From Lepidostoma basale (Eukaryota > Arthropoda > Insecta > Trichoptera > Lepidostomatidae), in assembly GCA_022606425.2 (NCBI GenBank), contig JAHDVF020000068.1:1240001-1304000 (forward strand): a DNA stretch of 64,000 nucleotides. Reading direction: 5' to 3'. Positions 1 through 11,205 of the stretch are shown here, piece by piece (positions within the stretch are counted from its first letter, which is position 1; every line of letters starts with the position of its first letter). A program made the translations under genes and the position numbers. The notes below the pieces were generated by a model. That model searched no databases, was not told the origin of the DNA, and saw only the letters and a list, made by a program, of their open reading frames with translations.

Positions 1-234
1 AGATTAAGTATGAATATATAAATAAGGTTTTTTTCATCTTCTATACATTATCGTGTTATCTTTACTCGCTTTGGCTATAGCTAAAATATTGTTTGATCAA
101 CGAATAGTTTCCAATACAATAGAGTTTTTAAATGTTTCCGTGCTGCAATTCTGAGCTCAAGAAAAATGACCAATTGCTTTATAGCTATTTTATAAAACTA
201 TATATTCTGTTTAGTCCTGAAATTTTAATCTCAA

Positions 235-480
235 TCAGACATCTTCTTTCGCCTGGCTAATTCCCTGTATTTTTGATCGGTTCTTTTAATACGTCTCCGC
301 CAAGTTTCGCAATCCTGGGTCATCTGGCTGTCCATTTTCAGGGTCTTCAGGTCGTTCATAACTATAAAAATCCACTTTGAAGGAGGCTAACCCGGTCCCC
401 TCATATCATCTCCAGTTGCAGGGCCACGTGGCCGAAGTATTCATTGTCCCTCCTGCTCCATGGCCGTATCACCGCAGACA
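235..480 (-). mobile_element. Non-LTR retrotransposon 3' end (fragment)
   Basis: Read on the minus strand, one frame ends with a basic stretch containing DLKTL, CETWRRRIKR and ELARRKKMSD before a stop. This is typical of the last residues of LINE RT proteins. The upstream part is frameshifted. Family not resolved. Confidence 0.45.
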
Positions 481-554
481 ACGTTCCTTAGCCTTTTTTG
501 TTATAGGAACGATTAGGCTACCTCCGATGTGATCGACAGCAGACATTAAAACGT

Positions 555-870
555 CCAGCAGATTGTGAAAATCAAATTCTTCTTCTTTTTCCGGTGCCGT
601 GTCAGGTCCTTCCAATGTTGGCAATCACTGTAGCGATGGCATCTCTGTCCTGCGCCACTTAGAACAGGTTCTGAACTCTGCTCATTCCTGTCCATTCTTT
701 AATATTTTGCAGTCAGGACAACTGCTTTCTACAAACTCTCTGACGTCCCTCTATTTTATCCATTAATGTCAGCCGAAGGAGTTGGTATTTTTCTCCACTT
801 GGCACATGACTCAAATATGAGATTATCTAACTTTCACACTCGACAACATCTCTCTATTGGCTCTGTCTCT
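555..870 (-). mobile_element. LINE-C 3' end (C-terminal RT region)
   Basis: The minus strand reads with frameshifts into SQVPSGEK.QLLRL, MDKIEGRQ and NIKEWTGM..VQNLF, followed by a short 3' end with AGAAGAAG. The same block occurs at 16070 (+), 51825 (-) and 59715 (-). Confidence 0.65.
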
Positions 871-962
871 CTGTAGTATGTCTGCATAACTGACGCTGTC
901 GGTCCACGTATATGGAGCATTCCTAGTAAAACAGATCATATATAACATTTAATCATTCTTTG

Positions 963-1447
963 TCGGAGTACACATTAGGCGATCGGTGTTGCATTCGGTG
1001 CGCGTTAGTAGCGTAGGTACAAACAGCGCGCTTAGCCTGGGGTAACGAGCATTATCAAGGTGTCCATTCTACTAGCTCAGTTTGAAAATGGACGTCGAAG
1101 TGATTTTATCAGGACTTTCCATGTCCCATATAGCTGGACGCTTTTAAATTTCATCGATAAATAAGTCTGTATCGAAGTGCTCGATCTCTATTTTAGTGAA
1201 TATATGCGTCCACCCTACACGAAAGCGCGCGATCAAATGTACGGCAAAATGGCGGCGCATGTATTTACAAGCGCGCGGCTGTGGCCCGCGCAACGCGCGT
1301 TCGAACGAAAATCTGACAGCGTGCGTCTGACGTGCGCTTGATCAGAAGCGCACGCTTGTATGTGTACACCTTTGACCGACCTCTTTATTCTTAAAACGCG
1401 CGTTACCAAAGCGCGCGTTTCAAAACGCCTAATGTGTATTCGCTCTA
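963..1447. mobile_element. GC-rich MITE-like element with short terminal inverted repeats
   Basis: Ends match in inverted orientation around ACACATTAGGCG (968-981 and 1425-1438). The interior is dense in CGCGC blocks, unlike the AT-rich flanks. No ORF. PIF/Harbinger-like in general appearance, but not assigned. Confidence 0.5.
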
Positions 1448-2000
1448 AGATTTAGATTTAGGAACTGCTAAATTTTAAGGATATTTAGTTGGGTCATCCT
1501 GTACTCCGCTGAGCAACAATGAGTTCCACGTTGATGTGTGATTTCAATGGAAGAGAGCATTGTCTCGGCGGCTGAAGATCCCAGCAGATCCCGTTCGCTT
1601 ATAATGCCCGTGTGTCTAAATTACGCCGCAAATAATAATATTCTTCTTCTAGCAGATTTTCTTCATTTTTGTACACCTCCAGATGCCCATTCCGAGCGTG
1701 AAAATATTTAAAATATGTTTTCACTCGCGAGGGCTTAAAAATAAAATATTTTACGCGACGTATGGGTGGGTGACACAACCCCTTAAAATTCTGAATTTCT
1801 CTTTGTATACGGCAGAGTGCTCACAAAAATAAGTAAAGAAACACAAGAAGCTGGGAAAATGGCATACCAGAAAACCCAAATTGTAAGTAAGGCGTAAGAC
1901 TAAATATGTAAAAGTAAAAAATAATATATTCTTTAATGACATTACTAAAATCTCTAAATGGAAGTATATTTTTTATAATAATGAAATAAAACGAGATCTC
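1448..2000. other. No recognised feature
   Basis: AT-rich, with no supported gene or repeat. The only open frame (1751-1942, minus) has no family resemblance. Confidence 0.5.
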
Positions 2001-2366
2001 TTAGACGAATGTGTAGATACTCTGTGTATGATAGTGTCGAATGAAAATATAATAAGTGAATGCGGTGCGAATGATGATGTTATGAACAAAATAATAAAGG
2101 ATCATTAAGATGGTTTGGACATATGGAAAGAAGAATGAAGAAAGAATGGTAAAAAAAATTATATGTTAACGATTCAAATGGAACTAGAAATAGAGGAAGA
2201 CCGAGGAAATCCAAATAAAGCAATATTGAATGTCGTCCACGTAAGGAGTCAGAGAAATCGACGCGCGTGTATGAATGTTGAGGAAGCGAGAGAAATATGT
2301 CAGGAAAGAAAATTGTGACAGTCCATTCTTTCGAGACGGCTAGATGGTTAGTTAGTTAGTTAGTAG
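2000..2366 (+). mobile_element. LINE-A copy, (TTAG)n tail
   Basis: LINE-A is the commonest element here. This copy keeps the block encoding the equivalent of WFGHMERR, the glycine/arginine-rich GRPRK stretch and ARICMNVEEAREICQE, broken by indels. It ends in four GTTA/TTAG units. Confidence 0.85.
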
Positions 2367-2399
2367 ACTGGTGTTTGTTTTGTTGACCAGTTTGTTGAT

Positions 2400-2530
2400 G
2401 ACAGCAAGCCTGATGAAACCGGTGAACTGGAAACAGTTTAAACTAAGTTTATTGTAACACTTAATGATGCCAACATCGGTTGGCGAAACAGCTGTCGCGA
2501 CACTCAATGAATAAAAAGAAATTGTGATTA
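2400..2530 (+). repeat. Two hammerhead-like motifs in tandem (H1 family and relative)
   Basis: The first (about 2403-2440) has CTGATGA, then an ACCGGTGAACTGG stem and a changed GGAAAC. The second (2461-2500) has a degraded TTAATGA box, the GCCAAC/GTTGGC stem, then GAAACAGCTGTC. Both have the hammerhead order box, stem II, GAAA, stem III. Confidence 0.5.
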
Positions 2531-2534
2531 TATA

Positions 2535-3370
2535 ACAGTGTTTTAAATTTTAACAGAAATGATTGTTTAATTAACCGTTAAATTTATGCACGTTTTTGAA
2601 AGAGCCATTACCATTTTACCATTGTCAGTTTTCAATGGTTGGTATGGTGTTATATAACCATAAAAATAATTCTTAATTCGATATATTCTAATTCTGATTT
2701 AAGAAAGAACCCATAATTTTTTATAGAATATGTAATAAAAAAACGGAAAGTTCGTTATATAATATATAGTACCAAAACGCGTATAAAACTAGAAATTAAA
2801 ATAAAGCCACCACAATAGCATTATGGTTAGGATACTTTTACAATGAAAAATGAGAAATCTCTTCTTTTAAAATAAAGAATCGCCTTAGATTTCCAATGTT
2901 TTTTTAAAGCTCCTCAGATATCGCAATAAATCAATCCCTATTTATTAAAGGTCAGACAAAGTTTAAAAAATTCGCTTTACGACTCCTCAAATATTTTTGA
3001 CGACGATAAAACCATCTAAGGATTTTTTGTTTTTCTCTGTATCCATGTACTCGTATAAGTCAACTTTAGCTTTGTGTACGCAAAAAAGTCATCTTTACAC
3101 TTCACTAAGAAAGGAAAAGGCTTCGAAACTCTTCACCATGTTTACTGTTAGGCTAATACGGTGTCATAAATTTGTTCACCAAAATACCCCTTCATATTTC
3201 TTTTGTCTTACGATACCCATATGCGAGACCGTTGATAGCGAATATAACAATACCGTTCCTCGAAATCTTTATTCAAGAAAATTTGCTTTGCCTTCTTTTT
3301 GACATGTTTAATACAATATTTGTGGGGTCATTTTGACGACAACAAAAAAAAAACATGTTTTAAAAATTAT
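2535..3370. other. No recognised feature
   Basis: AT-rich. The 101-codon frame at 2997-3302 has no domain, signal or recognisable composition and is probably chance. Confidence 0.5.
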
Positions 3371-3374
3371 CTTA

Positions 3375-3629
3375 ACATTATTATTATTATTTTGTTAAAT
3401 CGCTCTTTACATCATGACAGCATGAGCAAATTGTTTTAAAGGATATTATAGCTATCATAGTGATTCTCGTGATATGTGATAGGTAGCTAATGTATCGCCA
3501 TTTTATTGTCACGTGAATTTTACACCAGACCAAAAAGAGTGTGACAATCACACTGCCCTCCCCGGGAATCGAACCCGGAACCTTCGGGGTGGCAGTCAAT
3601 GCACTTACCACTTGGCCATAAAGGTCGTC
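3375..3629 (-). mobile_element. tRNA-derived SINE, copy with (AAT)n tail
   Basis: On the minus strand the head has the pol III A box (TGGCCAAGTGG) and B box (GGTTCGATTCC), then the family body, then CATGATGTAAAGAGCG and an (AAT)n tail. The last part is shared with the LINE 3' end at 3938. Its head faces the next SINE. Confidence 0.85.
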
Positions 3630-3633
3630 AACA

Positions 3634-3815
3634 TACATCGACCATCGTTGCTGAGTGGCAAGAGCTATGACTACCACTCCTAAGGTTCCGGGTTCGATTC
3701 TCGGCGATGGCAGTGTGATTGTCACACTATGTTTGGTCTGGTGTAAAATTCACATATCATGAGAATCAATAGCTAAAAAGTTGTATACAGTAATAGGGTT
3801 CGAATAATCTGTTAT
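3634..3815 (+). mobile_element. tRNA-derived SINE, copy with TGTATACAGTAAT 3' end
   Basis: Same tRNA head (TGCTGAGTGGC and GGTTCGATTCTC) and body, but the 3' end is the alternative type with GTATACAGTAATNGGGTTC. It lies head-to-head with the previous SINE. Confidence 0.82.
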
Positions 3816-3937
3816 ATACAAATATGAAAATCAACGGGAAACTACTACATTAAAAGCCTACGTGACATCCCAAGAACTAGCAAAAATGTTAAACTTTGTT
3901 GCAAACCAATACATTGGATTGAAACAAGCCAAGAAGA

Positions 3938-4410
3938 TATTATTATTATTATTATTATTTTGTTGAAAAAACTCCTTACATCATTACAGCGCAAGCCAAA
4001 TCGATGTAAAGGGTGAAATAAAAGAATATCAAAGGAAATATACATAGAACCATATGAATAGGAAAAGCCAGTTATCTGCTTGCTGCCTTTATCATAAGGG
4101 CATTTACGAATTCGCCATAATTGCATCCAAAGAGGTCTATCTCTTTTGCAACCTCATTTAAGAGACGAATCGCCTTCAATACAGGAGAACTTCGAAGGGC
4201 CTCTGTGCGGCAATTTGGGGCATAAAATAATATATGCCCCCTTGCTCTGCTATAACTATGGGGAACGTACAGATTTAGCTCTCTCAGCACTCCTGGATTG
4301 AAAACACCTCCGGATAACAGTTTAAAAAAATGCTTTCCCAGAAAGATCATTCTACGAGCTTCAAGAGTGTTGAAACCCAACACTCCTGAGAGAAAATCTG
4401 ACTGTTAAAG
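3938..4410 (-). mobile_element. Jockey/CR1-like non-LTR retrotransposon 3' end
   Basis: The minus strand encodes the C-terminal RT region at 4072-4383: FLSGVLGFNTLEARRMIFLGKHFFKLLSG reads across the nominal start, followed by LNLYVPHSYSR and LLNEVAKEIDLF. A short 3' UTR and an (AAT)n tail at 3936-3960 follow. The homologous block occurs at 61824-62183. It is 5'-truncated near 4410. Its last 60 bases match the tails of the SINEs at 3375 and 48690. Confidence 0.8.
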
Positions 4411-4950
4411 AAGATAGCTAAATATTAGTTGCAATAATATTTCTTGGTTTGTATTTGAACAGACCTTTATCATTTAAACATTGAATAAGGCTATTTATTG
4501 CATAAACTTTTGAGAATTTAGTGGGAAAATATGAAAATAAAAAATATACTACAAACCATTTTAATATTGTATCTTTTATAAACACACAAGCCGTTCGGGA
4601 GTTTTTTAAACGCTTATATTATATCAGTAAGATATATTGCGAAACTGATAGTATTTAATTTGTAAAGTTTAAATAAATAAAATTTATTGTTTCATAAACA
4701 ATAATATAAAATTTGACAACAATTAATTACTATGAATGAAAACGCCCAGTCATTTGCTAAGGCAATAACAAATATAGCGAGAATCAAACGCGTTGTTGTT
4801 TATATACCCGAGCTAATGAGGCAAAATACAGCACATAAGGTAATTAATGCGGCTTAATACATTGTTAATAATAAATAAGACGCAAGGAAAAAATAATATA
4901 TGAAAGTATGACCTGGGATATACGAGTTAGGATGACATACCAGTCAGGTG
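4411..4950. other. No recognised feature
   Basis: AT-rich; nothing supported on either strand. Confidence 0.5.
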
Positions 4951-4954
4951 GACA

Positions 4955-5225
4955 TACGAGCCGATGACAAAGGTGGCGCCAGTTCTTAAGTGGACGAGAT
5001 ACGATCCGGATGAAAAGTGGATAGAGCGATCGCTGTTCTGGTACCCGAGGACGGCAGATCATGGAGATGGGCACCCACAGTCGCGTTGCGCGGCGAAATC
5101 TGGAAGAGTGCGAGAAGTTCCTGGATCCAGATCGCTCAAGATCAAACATTGGAAAATACAAGAGGAGACCACATGTCCAGGAGTGGACGCAACAGCAGGC
5201 CGAAGAAGAAGATTATCTGCAAATG
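4955..5225 (+). mobile_element. RTE 3' end fragment
   Basis: The reading LKWTRYDPDEKWIERSLFWYPRTA, then frameshifts, then the equivalent of VQEWTQQQAEEED, follows the C-terminal order of the RTE at 29380 (KW..GH.., EWRPRTG, YIQQWM). Confidence 0.65.
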
Positions 5226-5297
5226 ATTAAAGTTTTTAATTACTGCTTATGTATACAATAACAAAATGGTTAAATAATACTGATTAATAATATTATT

Positions 5298-5440
5298 TGA
5301 ACTAACTAACTAACTAACTATCCATCACGCCGTCTCACCGAAGGGGTAGAAATTGAAAAAGTGAAAAAGAATTGACTGCCATATTCCTGACATATTTCTC
5401 TCGCTTCCTCAACATTCATACATCGTGACTTTACAAAATT
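5298..5440 (-). mobile_element. LINE-A copy, short, (TTAG)n tail
   Basis: Only the last 130 bases or so remain: four ACTA units, ATCACGCCGTCTC, then the CMNVEEAREICQE region in reverse, truncated at 5440. Confidence 0.8.
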
Positions 5441-5519
5441 CAGAAAGGTAGATAAAAAATAAAGTGTTGATAATAAAATATGTTTTTGAAATAATTATAA
5501 AGCAAACATGTTAATGTTA

Positions 5520-5600
5520 TATTTGATAATGTCTTAGAAAGATGAAACATGTCATTTCCATAAAATAGAATGAAACTTCTAGAAAACAGGTATGTTATTT
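5520..5600 (+). repeat. H2 palindrome-element half, GAAACATGTC motif
   Basis: TTTGATAATG box, weak stem, GAAACATGTC, then the arm ending CTTCTAGAAAACAG. Single arm only. Confidence 0.6.
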
Positions 5601-5749
5601 GTATTAAATTAAAAAAAAAATTATAAATTAGAAAAAAATTAAGGATTTTAAAACGTGAATATTATAATATTATAATTTGACATCAGTTTTTTCATTAATT
5701 ATAATGTATTAAAAATACATTAAATATATAGATTAAATTTTGAGTTATT

Positions 5750-5815
5750 TGTAACACCTGATGATATCAACATCGTTTGGCGAAACAGCTATCATAACAA
5801 ACTCATATAAATAAA
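5750..5815 (+). repeat. H1 hammerhead-like motif
   Basis: Intact CTGATGA at 5758-5764, partly mispaired stem II, GAAACAGCTATC (the usual GTC triplet changed to ATC). Confidence 0.55.
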
Positions 5816-5819
5816 TTGT

Positions 5820-6700
5820 GGTACATAATAACAGTGTTCCAAATTTAAACATTTAATACTATAAATGTTGTTATTTTGTATCGTCACAATGACCATTTTA
5901 TCGTCGCACGATTGACCTACAAAGCTCCCACGATTCTAGTGTTATATCGTATCTCCGAGTATCCGCAGCATGCTTCTTACATCTTAATATAATCTAACCG
6001 CTCCCTAGCTGGAGTGGTCCGCCGAGTCCACCATCCTATATTCCAGAGCTCCATCAGATAAAGCGTCTCCTATTTTAGCGTCGGTTCTCTCGGCCATTTT
6101 GTTATCATTCGTTTTTTTTCCTGATTAAAAATGTCTCATGTTTCCTGACTATTCGGAGATAAGGAGGATCCAAATCGGCTGAGAAAAAAAAACTGATATT
6201 CCCATTTCCACATTTTCTTTCTGAATAGAATATTTTCTTATTCCGAAAAGAAAATTATTTATATCAACTAGCACAATACTGTGTTTATCAGCATATCTAA
6301 ACATTGCTATTTTGTTTATCTCTTGGTAAATAAATACGTTTACAAATGTTTACGGATTACATAAATAGCTTCACTACTTGTATATAATATATAATAGGAA
6401 GCAATAACTGTGATTTGACATAAATTTGATATTTTATCAGTACTGGTTCTGAGTTTAAAAATTCGGTTTAGCTCATGTGGTTCTCCCGTAAATTTTGAGA
6501 TATTTCGTGTATAAGTGAATTGTTTTGGTCAATTTGATTGTTACCGAACTTTGTAATAGTTAGTTGTGACACGAAATAAGTTTTTACTGTTTTGATGTTA
6601 AAATTATGTAAGTTTTTCGTTTAAATAAAGAATTTTGACAGGTGTAAATTTTTTTTTTCATTTGTTCCAATGACAATTTGAATAAATTATTCAATAATAC
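5820..6700. other. No recognised feature
   Basis: AT-rich stretch without a supported gene or family repeat. Confidence 0.5.
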
Positions 6701-6704
6701 ATAT

Positions 6705-7020
6705 ATTTTTTAATATATACAAATACTTGTAGACAAATAATGGATTTTTACCCATTGCGGGTTAATCATTTATCTTAATAGATGGCGCTAGTGTAGATTG
6801 ACCTACAAAATGTGAAGTTATTTAAAAATAGTAGCACATATACAAGTTCCAAACATTTGTCAGACGTGGTGGTCGTATGAAGGGCGAGATGGGGAATCTT
6901 TTTAACATAAAGTGATCGCTTATTCCAACCAATGACAGGTCATAAGTCCTGTAAACGCCTCGACTACTATATTCTGTTTCCAAAAAAAATACATCTTCGT
7001 CTCTATTGAGATACAATTAA
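6705..7020 (+). repeat. Repeat N copy (left terminus kept)
   Basis: Starts with ATACTTGTAGAC and CCCATTGCGGGTTA, and carries AATGACAGGTCATAAGTCC and CATCTTCGTCTCTAT. Related copies lie at 21588, 40640 and 56255. The copy at 40640 keeps the opposite end as an inverted version of this start, so the full element had terminal inverted repeats. Confidence 0.7.
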
Positions 7021-7261
7021 TCTTAAAAAAAATAATATTTCAAAGTTCTTGCTAGTGTTGGATTGTTTTAAGTGCCTAATAACAGTTTATTGAAGAAAAA
7101 AACGGTTGTTACGTGGAATATAAATTAAATAAACACAAATGTCCAAATCGTCCACTGACAGCAAATGCCCCATCTAAAAGAACATTTTGTGTTAAATTAT
7201 TTTAATTTCGTTACTTTATTTTATTTATTTAATATCGTTGTAATATTTATAAATAATAGTT

Positions 7262-7452
7262 TGTTTTAGATTTATTTTGTGGACGTTGGACGATCGAAGT
7301 GTGCGCGGGAGATGCCTATTGATGGCGATGAGGTTCACAACCCATCACACCGCGTCTCTCGCGGGGGCGAAAAGAGAAGGATGGAGTGTGGCAGTCCATT
7401 CTTTCTGCCTACCCTTTCGGGGAGATGGCGTGATGGATAGTTAGTTAGTTAT
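7262..7452 (+). mobile_element. LINE-A copy, recombined, (TTAG)n tail
   Basis: The last 70 bases are LINE-A (GTGTGGCAGTCC..TTTCTGCCTACCC, then TTAG units). The preceding 110 GC-rich bases do not match other LINE-A copies. Confidence 0.65.
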
Positions 7453-7539
7453 CACATTTTTATATTTAGATATTTTAACATTATTAACTTTTTGATTTAA
7501 AAACCGTTAAAGAATATCACAAATTTATTTTATTTATTT

Positions 7540-7692
7540 TGAAATTATTGCGACAGCTATTTCGCTAACCAATGTTGGCATCATCAGGTGTTACAATCAA
7601 CTATTGTTAATCAGTTGATTGTAACACCTGATGATGCTAACATTGGTAAGCTAAACAGTTGTCGCGACAATTTCAAAATAAATAATATAATC
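7540..7692. repeat. H1 hammerhead-like head-to-head pair (palindrome)
   Basis: Minus copy (7541-7605): CTGATGA, GCCAAC/GTTAGC stem, GAAAT, AGCTGTC. Plus copy (7621-7675): CTGATGA, then TAAAC in place of GAAAC. The 5' flanks pair across ATCAACTATTGTTAATCAG at the centre. Confidence 0.65.
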
Positions 7693-7699
7693 AATTTGT

Positions 7700-8300
7700 G
7701 ATATTCTACAACAGTTTTTTAATTGAAAAGTGTATTATTTTTGTATCAATAAAGATTATGTTAAACCAATTTAACAATCGTGTTTAATATCATGATTAAA
7801 AATGGAGATTTCAAAAACAAAAACCCCAACCATTAATAAAACATATTTTCTATTTTCGCCTATTAAAGAATTTAGAGTGCTCTCCGAAGGAATATTCAGT
7901 AACATGTGTAAAATACCGGATGTGTTCCGCTCTGATTTGAAGTATGTGTAAATTATAATAATCGATTGTTAACCGAAAAGCACGATTGTTTTATATCAAA
8001 ACGGATACACGCAGAATAAAAGCTCCTATCTCGTCATTTTCGTGTTTCTGACGTTTCCCCTTTCACATCGTCAAATATGAACATTCCTGTCACTGTCTAT
8101 GACATGAGAAAAATATCTACCTTTAACGTTATTCAGAGTGTCATTCTGATCTCAATAAATCCTCCATTTTCAATGTGATTATCCTTGAGGAAAATAACAC
8201 TCTAAAAATAGTTTTAGTTAATCATATATTTTAAATTATTGTTTGTAAGTATCATAGCGAGTCGTCTGCGTAAGAGAGAGAACCTTTACCCTATAATAAA
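7700..8300. other. No recognised feature
   Basis: AT-rich; nothing supported. Confidence 0.5.
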
Positions 8301-8304
8301 TTTT

Positions 8305-8402
8305 GTATAATAATTAAATAAAACGAGGTTTTGTACCTACTTCAACTTTTGTCTTTATTTCGATAGCGACCGGTTTCGCCAGGCTCGCTGGTATCGACAG
8401 AT
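8305..8402 (-). repeat. H4 hammerhead-like motif
   Basis: Minus strand: CTGTCGA box, GCCAG/CTGGC stem (one mismatch in this copy), GAAACCGGTCGC. A near-identical second copy is at 43748-43840, sharing about 90 bases including TAATTAAATAAAACGA. Confidence 0.6.
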
Positions 8403-8789
8403 TGGTGACACTATTGCAAACTGAGTCCTTTATATATACAGATCAGGGATGGTTAACATGATTCTATAAAAAAATAATCTTAAAATAATTATTTAAATAT
8501 ATTTAATTTAAATATTGGTGCTACAGTTTTTCAAGAGGATTCGTATTCGTATAATGGATTTTAAATATTATAATAGTATTTGAAAAATTGGTACTTTTGT
8601 TTATATTTTTTCCCCATCCATTATAGCTGCAAATGGAAGTAGTTAAAAAACATCGATTTATTTAATTACTATTTAAAGTGAACTTCCATCAAGAGATTTC
8701 AGAGAAATCATTTGATAATCAATCTAATCTTTGAATTGCAAGAAGTTATGTTATTTGGTAATTAATAAGGTACTTTGGTAATGTATAAA

Positions 8790-8918
8790 GAAAAAAGCAG
8801 AATGGAAGAAAGTATTATGACCAAAATTATGGAAGTATCACTGCGTTGGTTAGGACACATGAAACGCATGAATGAAGAAATAATGTTTAAGAAAGTATAC
8901 TTTTATGGTGTGAATGGA
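8790..8918 (+). mobile_element. LINE-A copy lacking its 3' end
   Basis: In-frame ESIMTKIMEVSLRWLGHMKRMNEE; breaks off at about 8918, where repeat M begins. Confidence 0.7.
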
Positions 8919-9118
8919 GCTCTTCTGGCTTACATAGGATCAGGTCTTATGGTTATTCCTCTTACGTCTAATAGGAATATTGTTGGAAGGCGATTTGGTG
9001 GGCTGTTGCGTTATGCGGGGGCACGATTACTTCAAAATTTCAGGGGGTTTTGTTTCTAAATTTCTTACGAAAGCCGGGCTTTTGGGCTTCTATGGAAGTA
9101 CCGCCACCACAAAAAGCT
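8919..9118 (+). repeat. Repeat M copy (TIR element, right end kept)
   Basis: Shares CTATGGAAGTACC, TTTCTTACG and the internal TATTCCTCTTACGTCTA with the complete copy at 62762-63011. The left terminus is absent. Confidence 0.65.
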
Positions 9119-9164
9119 GTCGCGACAAACCCAAAATATAAATTGTGGTCCGTTCAGTGGGCGA

Positions 9165-9400
9165 GTTCGTAAAAAGGTGACGACCTTTGTGGCAGACTGG
9201 TAAGAGATATGACTACCATACCGAAGGTTCGATTCCCGGCGCTGTCAGTGGGATTGTCACACTGTTTTTGGTCTGGTGTAGAATTCTCGTTACAATAAAA
9301 TGGCGATAGATTAGCTACCTATTACATGTCACGAGAATCAATATATTAACTAAAAACATATTGTATACAGTAATTGGGTTCAAGAGACCTTTTGTATCCA
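9165..9400 (+). mobile_element. tRNA-derived SINE copy
   Basis: A box TGGCAGACTGG and B box GGTTCGATTCC, body with GTCTGGTGTAGAATTC, and 3' end TGTATACAGTAATTGGG. Confidence 0.85.
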
Positions 9401-9514
9401 AGTTTTCTCTCCCATCCCACACTCTTTTATAATAGCCTATAAAATCATGTACCATATTTTGCTTTGTTTTGTTAGTTTGGGACATAGAAGTGGATTGAAA
9501 TTAAACTGGATTAA

Positions 9515-9700
9515 ATGTGGCCTAGATATCCTTTTGCCCTTTGCTTTTTTTCTGGAATGGTGCATTCTCCAGCTAATGTAAGTCCTGTGTGGATAGGGGG
9601 CGGGCCTAGGGATTGTTTAAGTGAAGCTGACGAAGGGGCGCCGCTACGTCCTATAACAGCTTCGGGTAAGCGGCGGGTAACCTTCTATGTTGTATTAAAA
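9515..9700 (+). repeat. Two-copy GC-rich repeat, unidentified
   Basis: Shares CGGGCCTAG, GGCGCCGCT, CGTCCTATAACA and TAACCTTCTATG with 54995-55120. A 70-codon frame crosses it but is not preserved in the second copy. Confidence 0.5.
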
Positions 9701-9729
9701 AAAATCGTATCCAATTTTAACATCTAATT

Positions 9730-10970
9730 TCATAAATTTAATTAATACACGACGTATTTTTTCTTTTACTTATCGTTTTATGCTCGAAACAGACTATGAA
9801 AATTACGTGTAATATAATTGAAAATTACTTTGAAAATTATGAGTAATATAATTTTTGGTTTTACCCACTTAAAAATATATTAAAGATTGTTGAAAATATT
9901 AAAAAAAAAGCGATAAACGTTATACCAACGTTTAATCAAGGATTTGTTTTTCCTTGTCGGTAAGGTTTATTCAAGATAATTAAGATTTTGTAATTAATTA
10001 AACGTGGAAATTCTTTGCGTAGAGATACAATAAAAACGAAACCATTATTCATTGTAAGCAGTTGCCTGCTATGTTACCTGTAAATTTGGAGCGAAAAAAG
10101 AATCGCTTCGCAGCAAATCTTATTAGTGTAAGTTCGCAAGAATCGGAAACAGTTCAATACATCTTCGCGCAATCGCTTTAATCTTGTACTTTTTGTAATG
10201 AAACGTACTTTGCCGGAACAATTTCAGTTAACATTCAAATGAACGCCGTTCTATTGTTTGTACCGCGCCAGCAAAGCGAGATCCCTTTGTCTTACTTTGT
10301 TTGAAGGCAGCATTTTTCTTACTTCCACACGGGGGAGGATTTCATCCCCAAATCTCTTCCCAAGAGTCGAATTTCCCGGCTGATCTCGGGCCCATATCAT
10401 CTCCCGATTCCCGGCGTCCCGTCTAACCAAATCAAGCTTCTTTTTAAATGGTAGCTTTCGACAATAAAAAGTACTTTATTTTCCCGGACGATGGTTATGG
10501 GCCGGCGATAAAAGTGATTGGTGGCTTTATTGCCAGGCTGTAAAGAGATAGTTTAATTAAGCAGCCATGTTTTATATCACAACTTTGAGTCGAGTTAATT
10601 GCTCCCGAAGTCTTGGACTTTGTTTGTTATCTGAGGCCCGATTCAAACGTACCCGATGTGACACTGAGATAGAACGGGGATCCGCTTTTACCCCGTTTTA
10701 CGCCCGTGCAAAACTTCGCAATGTGTTTACATATAATATAACGTACTTAAAACTAACCGAATGTTTTGGTTCCCCGATATAATAATGTGTGTTCCCGCCC
10801 AAACTTCGTAAACAAATAATAAATTGTAGACTTTAGAGAACGAATCTTGAATTATTTAACGTACACATAAGATGTTATAATATTACGTTACCTTGCTTTA
10901 TTTGTAAAGAGTATTCAATCGAAATGAGTAATGAAGTTACAAACAACTGACAAATAATAATATAATAATT
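9730..10970. other. Low-repeat stretch, no gene recognised
   Basis: No family repeat seen. 10030-10800 is less AT-rich than its surroundings and may be unique intron or intergenic DNA. The open frame at 10567-10782 has no support. Confidence 0.4.
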
Positions 10971-10974
10971 TTTA

Positions 10975-11205
10975 ATGCGCATGAAAACGTCCGTTTCCTT
11001 GAAGTTTTATTATAATTTATAGGAATTACATGTTTCACCTGTCTGAAGTATTATCAAATTAACATTTCATAATGCCTTAAAAAGGCGAAACATGTCACTC
11101 CCATAAATGATATTAATTTTTTTTTTAAAAATTACATTTTCATTCGTATTAATTATTTAATATGGAGTTTTATATCATTGTTCAAAAAACAGTAAATAAT
11201 AATTT
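10975..11205. repeat. H2 palindrome element
   Basis: Inverted pair around 11029-11095: ACATGTTTCACC on one side and GGCGAAACATGTC on the other, flanked by arms with AAACGTCCG and by the TTGTTCAAAAAACA end. Confidence 0.7.

Noticed and set aside
2997..3302. 101-codon open frame
   Set aside because: No domain, signal peptide, splice context or compositional shift; chance frame in AT-rich DNA.
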